Source: Ruegeria sp. 6PALISEP08 (GTDB taxonomy: Bacteria > Pseudomonadota > Alphaproteobacteria > Rhodobacterales > Rhodobacteraceae). Taken from it: a stretch of DNA of 64,000 nt. Where the stretch lies: assembly GCF_001238295.1 (NCBI RefSeq), contig NZ_LGXZ01000007.1:218320-282319 (forward strand), read 5' to 3'. Of this stretch, positions 15,133-23,986 are shown piece after piece; positions within the stretch are counted from its first letter, which is position 1; each line of letters begins with the position of its first letter. The position numbers and the translations under genes are program-made. A model generated the notes under the pieces. The model searched no databases, was not told where the DNA came from, and was given only the letters and a program-made list of their open reading frames with translations.

Positions 15133-16146
15133 ATGGCTGACAAGGCTCTGATCACTCGGTTGGACAATCGGCTGGATCAGTTGGTGAATATCGATATGGG
15201 CGAACGCGGCGTCGAGCACCTGTTCGAGGCCGCACGCGCGCTTGAAGGTCAGTCGTTGATCGGCGCGGCGGCGGACACGTTGATGGCAGTGCCCGAGGGC
15301 GGGACCGTGGTGATAACGACCGGTTCGGTTTCGCGCGCCTGGATCACACCTGATCTGGGCGAAAATGACGGCCCCTCGGGCGCGGCGGCCATTGCGCGGG
15401 CGCTGGTACTGGCGCGTAACGTGACCTGCGTCTTGCTGTGCGAAGACACTTTGCTGCCGGCGATCCGCAACACCTGCCAGGCTGCGGGATTGTTTCCTGT
15501 GACATTGGAACAAGCATCTATTGCCAAGGCGGACAAAAGCCTCGCCACGATCGTCATGCTGCCCTATGCCACGGATGACGTCGGGGGACAGGCGCAGGCT
15601 GAAACCCTGATGGATGAGCTGAACCCCGATCTGTTGTTTTCGACAGAGCGGGTCGGGCGCAACGAATTCGGCGTCTATCATTCGATGCGTGGTATTGACT
15701 ATGGAATGGGTCGTGCCCGCGTTGATCTACTGTTTGATCTGGCATTGGAGCGTGGCGTTCCTGTTGTCGCCGTTGGCGACGGCGGCAATGAGATCGGCAT
15801 GGGCAAGGTCGCCGACCACGTGAAGGCGCATGTGCCCTATGGTGACGCTTGCCAATGTGGCTGCGGTGGTGGGATCGGCGCAGTGACCAGTTGTGACGTG
15901 CTAGTGACTGCCGCCTGTTCCAACTGGGGCTGCACCGCAATTGCAGCTGCCATGGCCGCCCGGGCAAGCAATGCCAAACTGCTGCACACACCCGACCACG
16001 AGGCCTTGCTGCTTGACACCATGGTCGCCAACGGTCTGATCAATTCAACCCACGGAATCGTCGACGACAACGTCGACGGGTTCACCCGTCAAAGCCACAT
16101 CGCGGTGGCCGAGCTCTGCCGCTCGATCGTAAGCCGTGCGATCTGA
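15133..16146 (+). CDS. DUF4392 (D-glutamate cyclase C-terminal-like) protein
   Basis: The protein is 337 residues, with ATG 15133 directly after the preceding stop. The DUF4392 hallmark PVVAVGDGGNEIGMGKV is present (about residue 211-227). Other features are VVITTGSVSRAW, NDGPSGAAAIARAL, a cysteine-rich DACQCGCGGGIGA and VTAACSNWGCTAIAA. The vertebrate mitochondrial D-glutamate cyclase carries this domain together with DUF1445, which is not seen in this window. The cysteine cluster might bind metal, which is an inference. The enzyme may cyclise or open an amino acid related to D-glutamate. Confidence 0.8.
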   Translation: MADKALITRLDNRLDQLVNIDMGERGVEHLFEAARALEGQSLIGAAADTLMAVPEGGTVVITTGSVSRAWITPDLGENDGPSGAAAIARALVLARNVTCVLLCEDTLLPAIRNTCQAAGLFPVTLEQASIAKADKSLATIVMLPYATDDVGGQAQAETLMDELNPDLLFSTERVGRNEFGVYHSMRGIDYGMGRARVDLLFDLALERGVPVVAVGDGGNEIGMGKVADHVKAHVPYGDACQCGCGGGIGAVTSCDVLVTAACSNWGCTAIAAAMAARASNAKLLHTPDHEALLLDTMVANGLINSTHGIVDDNVDGFTRQSHIAVAELCRSIVSRAI

Positions 16147-16164
16147 ACATTTACAGGAAGACCC

Positions 16165-17424
16165 ATGATCCAAGACAACCCCGCCCTTATAGACGCAATC
16201 CGCGATCGTTTCGCTCATGTCGACAGCTGCCCGTTTCAAGGCGAACGGATCTTTTTCGAAAATGCCGGTGGCGCGCTGACGCTGAAATCCGTTGCAGAAA
16301 CTTCGGCCTTTTACGCCGCGATTCCAGACAATCCCGGTCGGATCAACCCGGCGGGGCAGGGCACTCAGAACGTGATCAACAAGGCCAAGCAGGATCTGGC
16401 CGTTTTTATGAATGTCACCAGCGGACAGTTCTTTGCCGGGGAAAGCGGGACGGAATTGTTGTTCCGGATGATCCGCACCGCTTGTTTGGCTGCGCCAAAC
16501 GGGGCCAAGGCGATCGGGTCGTCCATCGAACACCCCGCCACTCGCAGCGCCGCGCGCCGTTGGGCAAAGATCGCGGGTCTGGACTATGTGAACGTGCCCC
16601 ATGACAATGATACCGGGTTGGTGACCGCCGAGGATTATGCGGGGTTGATGAGCCCGGACGTTGCAGTGGCCACGATCCTTCATGCGTCGCCCGTTACAGG
16701 AATGGGCATGGATGTGGCAGCGATTTCAGCCGCCATTCGCGCCGTCGCACCGGAATGCCTGATCATCGTTGATGGCATTCAGCACGCGGCACACGGACAG
16801 CTTGATCTTGATAGCTACAATGTCGATGGCTACGCGATCTCTCCGTACAAAGTTTTTTCGCGCCATGGGTATGGAATAGCCTGGATCTCGGACAGGCTGA
16901 GCGCGCTGCCGCACGACATGTTGATCGACGCGCCCGCCACCGGTTGGGAGTTTGGAACCCGTGACGCTGGGTCTTACGCAACCGTTTCGGACGTTGTGTC
17001 TTATTTCGACTGGCTGGGCGGAGAGGTTTCGGGTGAAGCCGACCCCCGCGCGCGCATCGAGGCTGCGGGCCGTGCCATCCACTCCTATGAGACCCACCTG
17101 ACCAATACTGCCATCAACGGCACGGGCAATCTGCCGGGCCTGCGGGACATGGATCACGTGACCATCCTGGCAGGGGCCGACAACCCCGCGCGCGAAGGGC
17201 TGGTGTCTATTGTGATCAACGGCAAAGCCTCGGAAGATGTGGTTGAGGTTTTGAACCAACAGGGTATCCGCACCCACACGCGCAAAGCGGATCACTATTC
17301 GGGCAATGTCCTGACACCGTTGGAGTTGTCCGATTGTATTCGCATCTCGTTTTGTCACTACAACACGGAACAGGAAATCGCGCGCCTTCTTGCCGCAATC
17401 AATGAGATGGGCGGGGACGGCTGA
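16165..17424 (+). CDS. Class V (NifS/Csd-like) PLP enzyme
   Basis: The protein is 419 residues with CAGGAAG ahead of ATG 16165. It begins with IFFENAGGALT, typical of the SufS/isopenicillin epimerase group. It has SSIEHPATRSAARRW, VDGIQHAAHGQLDL (PLP Asp and His) and AISPYKVFSRHGYGIAW with the PLP lysine. The C-terminal CIRISFCHYNTEQEIARLL is a class V ending. The active-site cysteine loop of true cysteine desulfurases is not apparent, so an epimerase, lyase or aminotransferase role is more likely. It is last in the LysR-controlled operon and converges on the flavoprotein genes of the mttB arm. Confidence 0.8.
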   Translation: MIQDNPALIDAIRDRFAHVDSCPFQGERIFFENAGGALTLKSVAETSAFYAAIPDNPGRINPAGQGTQNVINKAKQDLAVFMNVTSGQFFAGESGTELLFRMIRTACLAAPNGAKAIGSSIEHPATRSAARRWAKIAGLDYVNVPHDNDTGLVTAEDYAGLMSPDVAVATILHASPVTGMGMDVAAISAAIRAVAPECLIIVDGIQHAAHGQLDLDSYNVDGYAISPYKVFSRHGYGIAWISDRLSALPHDMLIDAPATGWEFGTRDAGSYATVSDVVSYFDWLGGEVSGEADPRARIEAAGRAIHSYETHLTNTAINGTGNLPGLRDMDHVTILAGADNPAREGLVSIVINGKASEDVVEVLNQQGIRTHTRKADHYSGNVLTPLELSDCIRISFCHYNTEQEIARLLAAINEMGGDG

Positions 17425-17459
17425 CAACGCGGTCTTTGTGTTTGGTCAAACCGTCTGAG

Positions 17460-17484
17460 GATGCGCGGTGGTTACCCGCGCATC
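17460..17484. terminator. Hairpin between two convergent operons
   Basis: GATGCGCG (17460-17467) and CGCGCATC (17477-17484) form a perfect 8-bp stem with a 9-base loop. The loop holds the stop codon of the flavoprotein gene. No strong T-run follows on either strand. Confidence 0.45.
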
Positions 17485-19886
17485 TGGGCATTGTCCGGAT
17501 CGTAAAGCGGTCGCAGGCTGGCCTGTGCCGTTACAGCGCGCCCAGCCACCTTCACCTGATAGTTGCGCGCAGCAAGAGCTTTCATCGTCATGCCTTCGGA
17601 CCGCGAGACATAGCCCATGCCAATGGCGCCACCGACGCTCCAGCCGTAGCTTGCCGACGTCAACCGCCCGACGATTTGCCCGTCACACAGGATCGGTTCC
17701 TTGCCGAAGACCAGAGCATTTGGGTCGTCCAGCCGGAAAGACAACAAGCGGTTCGCAGGGCCGGTCGATTTGTGAGTTTCGATCGCCGCTTTGCCGGTAA
17801 ACTCGGTTGTGAAATCGCAAGCAAAAGTCAGGCCGCTGTCCACCGGGCTGTCATGTGGGCCGATGTCGTGGCCCCAGTGGCGGAAGCCCTTTTCGATCCG
17901 GCAGCTATCTACGGCCATTCCGCCGCACAGGCGTGGCGCATCAGGCGCAGCCATGATCGTTTCAAACACCTGCTGTGCGAATTCGGCAGGGACGTGCAAC
18001 TCCCAACCCAATTCGCCGACATAGGTAATCCGTTGTGCGCGGACCGGCGCATGACCAACATGCAATGCCTGCCACGAGCCAAATGGGAAGACGACATTTG
18101 ACAGGTCGGCATCGGTCAGCCCGGCCAGGAAGTTCCGCGCGCGCGGACCCATCAGGGCCAGCGTGGCCTCGGATGACGTGATATTGACCACTGAAACTGC
18201 TGTGTCCGCCAGTTGCGTTTTCAGCCAGTATTCGGTTTGCGGTTCAGCCCCGGCAGAAGACATGACCATGTAGCGGGTCGCATTCAGGCGCGCGACGGTC
18301 ACGTCCGCCTCGATCCCGCCTTGCGGGTTGAACATATGGGTATAGACCAGAGCACCCGGAGCAACGGCCATATTCGCCCCACAAAGCCGCTGCATCGCCG
18401 CCTCGGCATCTTGCCCGTCCACGATGAACCGGCCAAAGGTCAGATCGATGCAGCCCAGATCGGTGCGCAGCGCTTGATGTTCGGCCTGCCAGTCGTCGAA
18501 CCAGGGCTCGCGTCCGAACCCGTCCGTCATCTCACGCCCATAGAAGAGGGGCCGTTCCCAGCCATTGGCGCTGCTGAATTGCGCGCCCGCGTCGCGTAGA
18601 TGGGTGTAATAAGGCGTCCGGCGCAAGCCCCGCGCCTGTGTTTTGCGCAGATAGGGCCAGTGCATCGCATAGGCGTGACTGAGCGTTTCGGCCGCCTTAG
18701 TTGCGGTATAGCTGCGGGCGTTCAGGCCGGGTATAATGCGACGGCTGTCGACATCTGTCAGGTCCATGGTCATGTGGCCAGCCATGATCCATTCAGCCAG
18801 CGCTTTGCCCGCGCCTGGCCCGTTCTGGATGCCGGTCGAATTGAAACCGGCAGCAACCCAATACCCTGTCACATCTGTGATTGGACCGAGGTAATGTTTG
18901 GCATCTGGTGTGAAGCATTCCGGCCCGTTGAAGAACTTGCGAATGCCGCTTTCCGCCAAGGCCGGAACCCTCTCCATTGCCGCCTCCAAGATGGGATAGA
19001 GGTGTTCTTCATCGCAGGGCAGCTCATCAAATTCGAACGCCTCGGGCAGGCCGTCCTTGGGCAGCCACGGGGTCGCGTTGGGCTCGGAACAGCCGATCAG
19101 CAGCTTGCCTGCGTCTTCTTTGTAATAGGCGTATTCATCCATTACCCGCAGTACGGGCAGATCACCGGTCACGCCCTCAATCGGGTCAGTCACAACGTAG
19201 TAATGGTTTGTGTAGTGCAGCGGGATCTGCACACTGTGGGATATTCCAAACTCACGCGCCCACATGCCGGTGGCATTGACCACATGCTCGGCGCGCACCA
19301 GCCCTTCTTCGGTTTCCACACCAACAGCACGGCCACCTTCGATGACGACGCGTTCGACTTTGGTGTCTTCAAAAATCTGCGCGCCGTTCGCCCGCGCGCC
19401 TTTGGCCAGCGCCATGGTGGTGTCGATCGGGTTGGTATAGCCGTCACCGGGGAACCAGAACGCCCCCTTGGCGCCTTCGGTCGATAACATAGGCCAGCGC
19501 TCCTGCGCCTCGGTCAGGCTGATCTCTTCGGCGCGCAGGCCACAGCCATGGGCATAATCGACCTTGCGGCGCAGTTCCTCCATGCGTGCCTCGGTCAGCG
19601 CCACAGTCATCGAGCCATTGCGCTTGAAACCGGTATTCTGCCCGGTCTCATCCTCAAGACGTTCCATCAGGTCGAGGCCGTATTTCGCCAGCGCCGACAT
19701 GACCGGCACGCCTTGGGTTTCGCTGACCAGACCTGCGGCGTGCCATGTCGTTCCGCTTGTCAGTTTCTTGCGCTCGAACAGGGCGACGGACCAACCTGCT
19801 TTGGCGAGGTGATAGGCGGTGGCACAGCCAACGATCCCACCGCCAATGATGGCGACCTGTACGTCGGTCGGAAGGGATTTTGCCAT
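17472..19886 (-). CDS. Dimethylglycine/sarcosine dehydrogenase-like flavoprotein 1
   Basis: The protein is 804 residues. The N-terminal half is a DAO-type FAD domain: VAIIGGGIVGCATAYHLAKAG (dinucleotide fold) and TSGTTWHAAGLV, whose His is the covalent FAD site in dimethylglycine dehydrogenases. The C-terminal half is GcvT-like (tetrahydrofolate-binding), with LALMGPRARNFLAG, TYVGELGWELHVP and CRIEKGFRHWGHDIG. Such enzymes oxidise an N-methyl group and pass the formaldehyde-level carbon to tetrahydrofolate. It is the last gene of the mttB operon, with only 5 bp between it and its paralogue. Substrate is uncertain, since the family covers several N-methyl amino acids. Confidence 0.9.
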   Translation of the reverse strand: MAKSLPTDVQVAIIGGGIVGCATAYHLAKAGWSVALFERKKLTSGTTWHAAGLVSETQGVPVMSALAKYGLDLMERLEDETGQNTGFKRNGSMTVALTEARMEELRRKVDYAHGCGLRAEEISLTEAQERWPMLSTEGAKGAFWFPGDGYTNPIDTTMALAKGARANGAQIFEDTKVERVVIEGGRAVGVETEEGLVRAEHVVNATGMWAREFGISHSVQIPLHYTNHYYVVTDPIEGVTGDLPVLRVMDEYAYYKEDAGKLLIGCSEPNATPWLPKDGLPEAFEFDELPCDEEHLYPILEAAMERVPALAESGIRKFFNGPECFTPDAKHYLGPITDVTGYWVAAGFNSTGIQNGPGAGKALAEWIMAGHMTMDLTDVDSRRIIPGLNARSYTATKAAETLSHAYAMHWPYLRKTQARGLRRTPYYTHLRDAGAQFSSANGWERPLFYGREMTDGFGREPWFDDWQAEHQALRTDLGCIDLTFGRFIVDGQDAEAAMQRLCGANMAVAPGALVYTHMFNPQGGIEADVTVARLNATRYMVMSSAGAEPQTEYWLKTQLADTAVSVVNITSSEATLALMGPRARNFLAGLTDADLSNVVFPFGSWQALHVGHAPVRAQRITYVGELGWELHVPAEFAQQVFETIMAAPDAPRLCGGMAVDSCRIEKGFRHWGHDIGPHDSPVDSGLTFACDFTTEFTGKAAIETHKSTGPANRLLSFRLDDPNALVFGKEPILCDGQIVGRLTSASYGWSVGGAIGMGYVSRSEGMTMKALAARNYQVKVAGRAVTAQASLRPLYDPDNAQMRG

Positions 19887-19891
19887 GGTTC

Positions 19892-22309
19892 TTATCCCCG
19901 CAACCGGTCGTTTTCGGGATCGTAGAACGGAACGGTCGCCACAGTCGCTTTCACAGGCACGCCAAGCACTTCGATATCAAACACATCTCCGGGTTTGGCG
20001 GGCACAGTCAAATAGCCAAGCGCCACCCTCTTGCCGATGCGGAACCCCGTACCGCCCGAGCTGACGTAACCGACCGGTTTACCATCCCGGCAAATCGGGT
20101 CCGAGGACAGCGCATCCGCGCCGTGACCGTCCAGCACAAAGGCGGTGAAATGGTAATCCTTCGGCAGTTCGGCTTGCGCCAGAAACGCCTCGCGCCCGAC
20201 AAAACTGTCTTTCTTCTTGCTGACGAAACGATCCAGACCCGCATCGAACGCGGTGTATTCGATACCAAAATCCGCGCCCCAGCCGTGATAGCCCTTTTCC
20301 AGCCGCATGGCGTTCAGCCCGTAAGAGCCAAATTCGACAATGCCGTGATCCGCGCCTTCATCCATGACGGCGGTGTAGACCCGGACCAGATTGGCGCTGC
20401 GCATATGCAGTTCCCAGCCCAATTCACCCACATAAGACACGCGCATGGCAATCACCGGTGCGCCTGCAATGGTGATTTCCCGCACCGACATCCACGGCGC
20501 GTTGTCCTTGGACAGATCGTCCTGGGTCAGCGGTTGCAATACGTCACGGGATTTCGGCCCCATGACCATCAAGGCGGCGTCAAAATCAGAGCCGCGCGTC
20601 AGGGTCACGCCCTCCTCCGGCAGGTGCTTCGACAGCCAGTCATGGTCGCGCTGATCGGCCAGAGTGGGACCGCAGAGCAGGTATTTGTTCTCATCCAGCC
20701 GCGCAATCGTGGCCTCGGACCAGATCTTGCCCTTTGGCGTCAGCATATAGGACAGCTTGACCCGGCCTACGGTCGGCATCACGCCGCAAAAAACATGGTC
20801 GAGGAATTCGGTGGCTTTTGGCCCCTCGACCTCGTACCGGGTGAAACCGCCGTGATCCATCACGCCGACACGGTCGCGCACGCCTTCGCATTCAGCTTTG
20901 ACCGCATCGTGCCAGACTTCGTGATGGAAACTGAGCTGGCCGTCATCCTTAATCTGATCTGTCTGGAACCAGAAGGCCCGTTCCCAACCCGCAATTTGCC
21001 CAAACACTGCACCTTTACCCTTAAGCGTATCGTAGAGCGGGGTGGTTTGCACTGGACGACCTGATTTCCACAAACGATGCGGGTAGGGGATTGCGTATTG
21101 GTGTTCGTAAAGCTCACTGGACCGTTTGACGGTATAGTCGAACGTCGCCCATTCCTCGCCAAAGCGGCGGGGGTCCCAGAAGGACATATCCCACTCGGTT
21201 TCGCCCTCGGTGATCCACTCGGTCAGGGTTTTCGCCGCTGCCGCCGAATGGGTGATGCCCACCGGGAAACAGCAGGCATGGTAGAAGTTCGGCCAACCGA
21301 AGGCGGGCCCGCAAAGCGGCGCGCCATCCGGGCTGTAAGGGATGGGGCCGTTCACGAACCGGCTGACCCCGGCCTTACCCAGCAGCGGCACATGTTCCAG
21401 CGCGGCCTCAAGGATCTCGGCAATGTCATCGACACTGTCGGGATAGAGCTGGTTGGCGAAGCAATCAGGCATTCCGTCCAGCCAGGCGGGGCGGCCTTCG
21501 TGGCCGTAAGAGCCCAGCAGCAGCCCGTTCCGCTCGCGCCGCAGGTAGTACATGATGTCCGGGTCGCGGATGAGGGGGAAATTGTCCGGGTTAGCCTCAA
21601 GCTCGGGCAGGCTTTCAGTGACCAGATATTGATGCTCCAGCGTCACCACTGGCAGTTTCTGCCCGACCATCTCGCCAACCTGACGGCCGTAATAGCCCCC
21701 AGCGTTGATCACGACATCGCAAACCACGTTGCCCTTGTCAGTTTGCACCAGCCACTCGCCCGAGGCGCGGCGTTGGATGCCGGTGACCTTGGTGAACCGC
21801 GCAATCTGTGCACCCCGATCACGCGCGCCCTTTGCCAATGCCTGTGTCAGCTGCGACGGGTCCACGTCACCCTCGTAGGGGTCGAGGATGCCGCCGATGA
21901 TGCTGTCGCCCGAACTAAAGTAAGGGTGCATGTCATCCATCTCTGACGGGGTCAGCATCGCCATGTCATAGCCCAGCCCTTTGGAAATGCCGACCAGATG
22001 CCGGAACAGATCCATCCGTTCCGGTGTATGGGCAGGCCAGAACGCGCCTGTATGGCGATACGTGATCGGATAGTCGACCTCTGTCGCCAGATCCTTATAC
22101 AGCCGCCAGGCATAGTTGCCCGCGCGCATCCCGCCCCAGCTGTTGGCATATGTCGGGATATTGCCCGCCGCGTGCCAGGTCGATCCGCTGGTCAGTTCGT
22201 TCTTTTCGATCAAAAGCGTATCGGTCACACCGGCTTTGGCCAGATGATAAAGGGTCGAGACACCAACCGCGCCGCCCCCGATGATCACAACTTTGGCATG
22301 GCTTTTCAT
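19892..22309 (-). CDS. Dimethylglycine/sarcosine dehydrogenase-like flavoprotein 2
   Basis: The protein is 805 residues with the same two-domain build as its neighbour but clearly different in sequence. The FAD fold reads VVIIGGGAVGVSTLYHLAKAG. The covalent FAD His lies in TSGSTWHAAGNI. The GcvT-like half has LMVMGPKSRDVLQPL, SYVGELGWELHMR and MRLEKGYHGWGADFG. The start ATG 22309 lies 4 bp past the mttB stop. Two distinct demethylating flavoproteins in one operon suggest consecutive removal of two N-methyl groups, with the MttB homologue removing a first one. This order is an inference. Confidence 0.9.
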   Translation of the reverse strand: MKSHAKVVIIGGGAVGVSTLYHLAKAGVTDTLLIEKNELTSGSTWHAAGNIPTYANSWGGMRAGNYAWRLYKDLATEVDYPITYRHTGAFWPAHTPERMDLFRHLVGISKGLGYDMAMLTPSEMDDMHPYFSSGDSIIGGILDPYEGDVDPSQLTQALAKGARDRGAQIARFTKVTGIQRRASGEWLVQTDKGNVVCDVVINAGGYYGRQVGEMVGQKLPVVTLEHQYLVTESLPELEANPDNFPLIRDPDIMYYLRRERNGLLLGSYGHEGRPAWLDGMPDCFANQLYPDSVDDIAEILEAALEHVPLLGKAGVSRFVNGPIPYSPDGAPLCGPAFGWPNFYHACCFPVGITHSAAAAKTLTEWITEGETEWDMSFWDPRRFGEEWATFDYTVKRSSELYEHQYAIPYPHRLWKSGRPVQTTPLYDTLKGKGAVFGQIAGWERAFWFQTDQIKDDGQLSFHHEVWHDAVKAECEGVRDRVGVMDHGGFTRYEVEGPKATEFLDHVFCGVMPTVGRVKLSYMLTPKGKIWSEATIARLDENKYLLCGPTLADQRDHDWLSKHLPEEGVTLTRGSDFDAALMVMGPKSRDVLQPLTQDDLSKDNAPWMSVREITIAGAPVIAMRVSYVGELGWELHMRSANLVRVYTAVMDEGADHGIVEFGSYGLNAMRLEKGYHGWGADFGIEYTAFDAGLDRFVSKKKDSFVGREAFLAQAELPKDYHFTAFVLDGHGADALSSDPICRDGKPVGYVSSGGTGFRIGKRVALGYLTVPAKPGDVFDIEVLGVPVKATVATVPFYDPENDRLRG

Positions 22310-22313
22310 GTGT

Positions 22314-23810
22314 TTAGTCTTTCAGATGGATGGGCAGGCGGGCGCGCAGGGCGGCTTCGATTTCGGTTGTCAGGTGCGAGGGCGCAGGTTGTGCTTCGAT
22401 TTCGCCAACGCGGGCTATGGCGCGGTCCCATACCGTTTGAGAGCCGCTTTCAAGCCAGTCACTGACACTCTGACGGTCGCCGAGCGACGGGTAGACATAT
22501 TCCTTGGTCATCAGGTCCAAAGTCTGAGCCGTGCCAAGGAAATGACCCTCTCCCGTTACGACCTGTTCGATCATGTCCAGATCAATTGAGCCTTCGAACA
22601 TTTCGACCCCACGGACCGAGCGCAGGATGGCACCGCACATGTCGTTGTCGATGACCAGTGCCTCTTTGCTAGCTGCCATGATCGAGCCGAGCATACCAAC
22701 AGACAGGTTGATCATATCGGCCCCAGCCTGCGCCGCCAGCGCGATGGTATATCCCTTTTCGTAGCCCGATTGAGCGTCTGCCGTCTTGGCGTCGGTCATT
22801 CCCGCTGAAACGGTCGAAGGCAGGCCAAGGTTCAATAGCAACTGCGCGGCGGCAGCGTTGGCCACCGCAGCTTCACCCGAACCGCCGGTCATCGCTCCGG
22901 TACGCAGATCGGAAATGAAGGGCAGAAAGGCCAGAATACAGGGAAAGCCCGGCTGCATCATGTTGACCAGCACCAGACCGGCAAGCGATTCCGCCAGCCC
23001 CTGCGCCAGAGCGCCAGCCAGCGCCGCCGGGCTTGTGGCCCCAGCCTGCGCTGCGGAACAGATTTGCAGCGGCATTCCCAACCGCACGCATTCACGCATC
23101 ACCCCGCAGGCTTCCTCGGCCAGCGTCAGCGGTGGCACCACGTGACAGACGGATGCAAAACAAAAGGGCTGTGCCTTGAACGCGCCCTCGCCGCCCAAAG
23201 CTGCGTCGAACATCTCGATCACAGGGGTCACGTTGGCGGGTTCGAAAAAGCTAGTGCCGATAGGCTTCGAAGTCGCCTTCATCGCGGCAAAGGCGGTGTT
23301 GATATCCAGCGAAAGCGGGTCTTCCAGATCCCTTGCCACTACGGGACGCAGGGAATAGTGGATGTTGTCGCAAGCATCGACAATACGCATCAGGTTGTAC
23401 AAGTCCTGCAATGTGCTGTCGCGGAATGTGTTTGTGGTGGCGTCGAGCACCTGTACTGCTGCGCCGCCCGTACCGATATGGACGCGACCGCCTCCAATCT
23501 CGATCCCGCGATCCCGGGTGAAACCGGGCAGCTCGACCCGCTTGCACGCGCCTGCGATCATGTCCTCAACCAATGCGCGTGAAAAGGTGATGCGCCCGTC
23601 GGCCCGCTCTGTTGCGCCGTTCTCCAACGCCAACGTACGGATTTCGTCGGGTGCTCCTGATACGCCAATCCGTTCCAGAATATCAAAGGCCGTATCAGTG
23701 ATATGTGCCAGTTCGCCTTGATTCAGCGGCATGAACCGCCCGCCGATGGGCGGAATAGTCATTTGTGGCGTTGCGGAGTTGGAAGCCCGTCTTGATCGTG
23801 TTCGCCGCAT
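22314..23810 (-). CDS. MttB-family (trimethylamine methyltransferase-like) protein, non-pyrrolysine
   Basis: The protein is 498 residues. It starts with an arginine-rich leader and then GRFMPLNQGELAHITDTAFDILERIGVSG, as usual for MttB homologues. HIGTGGAAVQVLDA, AMTGGSGEAAVANAAAAQLL and ADAQSGYEKGYTIALAAQAGADMI follow. There is no in-frame amber codon, so it belongs to the pyrrolysine-free branch. Studied members demethylate glycine betaine, proline betaine, carnitine or gamma-butyrobetaine and need a corrinoid partner. No corrinoid protein gene is visible in this window. It heads the operon with the two flavoproteins. The shared LysR-type palindrome lies about 80-100 bp upstream. Confidence 0.88.
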   Translation of the reverse strand: MRRTRSRRASNSATPQMTIPPIGGRFMPLNQGELAHITDTAFDILERIGVSGAPDEIRTLALENGATERADGRITFSRALVEDMIAGACKRVELPGFTRDRGIEIGGGRVHIGTGGAAVQVLDATTNTFRDSTLQDLYNLMRIVDACDNIHYSLRPVVARDLEDPLSLDINTAFAAMKATSKPIGTSFFEPANVTPVIEMFDAALGGEGAFKAQPFCFASVCHVVPPLTLAEEACGVMRECVRLGMPLQICSAAQAGATSPAALAGALAQGLAESLAGLVLVNMMQPGFPCILAFLPFISDLRTGAMTGGSGEAAVANAAAAQLLLNLGLPSTVSAGMTDAKTADAQSGYEKGYTIALAAQAGADMINLSVGMLGSIMAASKEALVIDNDMCGAILRSVRGVEMFEGSIDLDMIEQVVTGEGHFLGTAQTLDLMTKEYVYPSLGDRQSVSDWLESGSQTVWDRAIARVGEIEAQPAPSHLTTEIEAALRARLPIHLKD

Positions 23811-23887
23811 GAGCGCGTTCCTGATAAGGTGTTTTCCCGCGCATCTTAGAAAGGGCTTTATTGTAGCTCAATTCCATTATTAGCTGA

Positions 23888-23907
23888 TTTTCGTGAATGA
23901 AATTCAC
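23888..23907. promoter_or_regulatory. LysR operator-like palindrome in front of the mttB operon
   Basis: GTGAAT-GAA-ATTCAC is a perfect 6-bp inverted repeat. With its TTTTC flank it repeats the sequence at 10815-10833 except for the 3-bp spacer. It lies about 80 bp upstream of the mttB start, so the LysR protein at 9876 probably controls both operons. Confidence 0.7.
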
Positions 23908-23986
23908 TCATCAACACTGCATGACTCACACACACAATCGCCAACGATGTCATGCTTACTAAAGGGCGGAGCCACCCCCTGAAACA

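Noticed and set aside
19880..21064. 394-codon plus-strand frame opposite the second flavoprotein gene
   Set aside because: Open only because of high GC in the opposite gene. It crosses two gene borders and has no recognisable motif.
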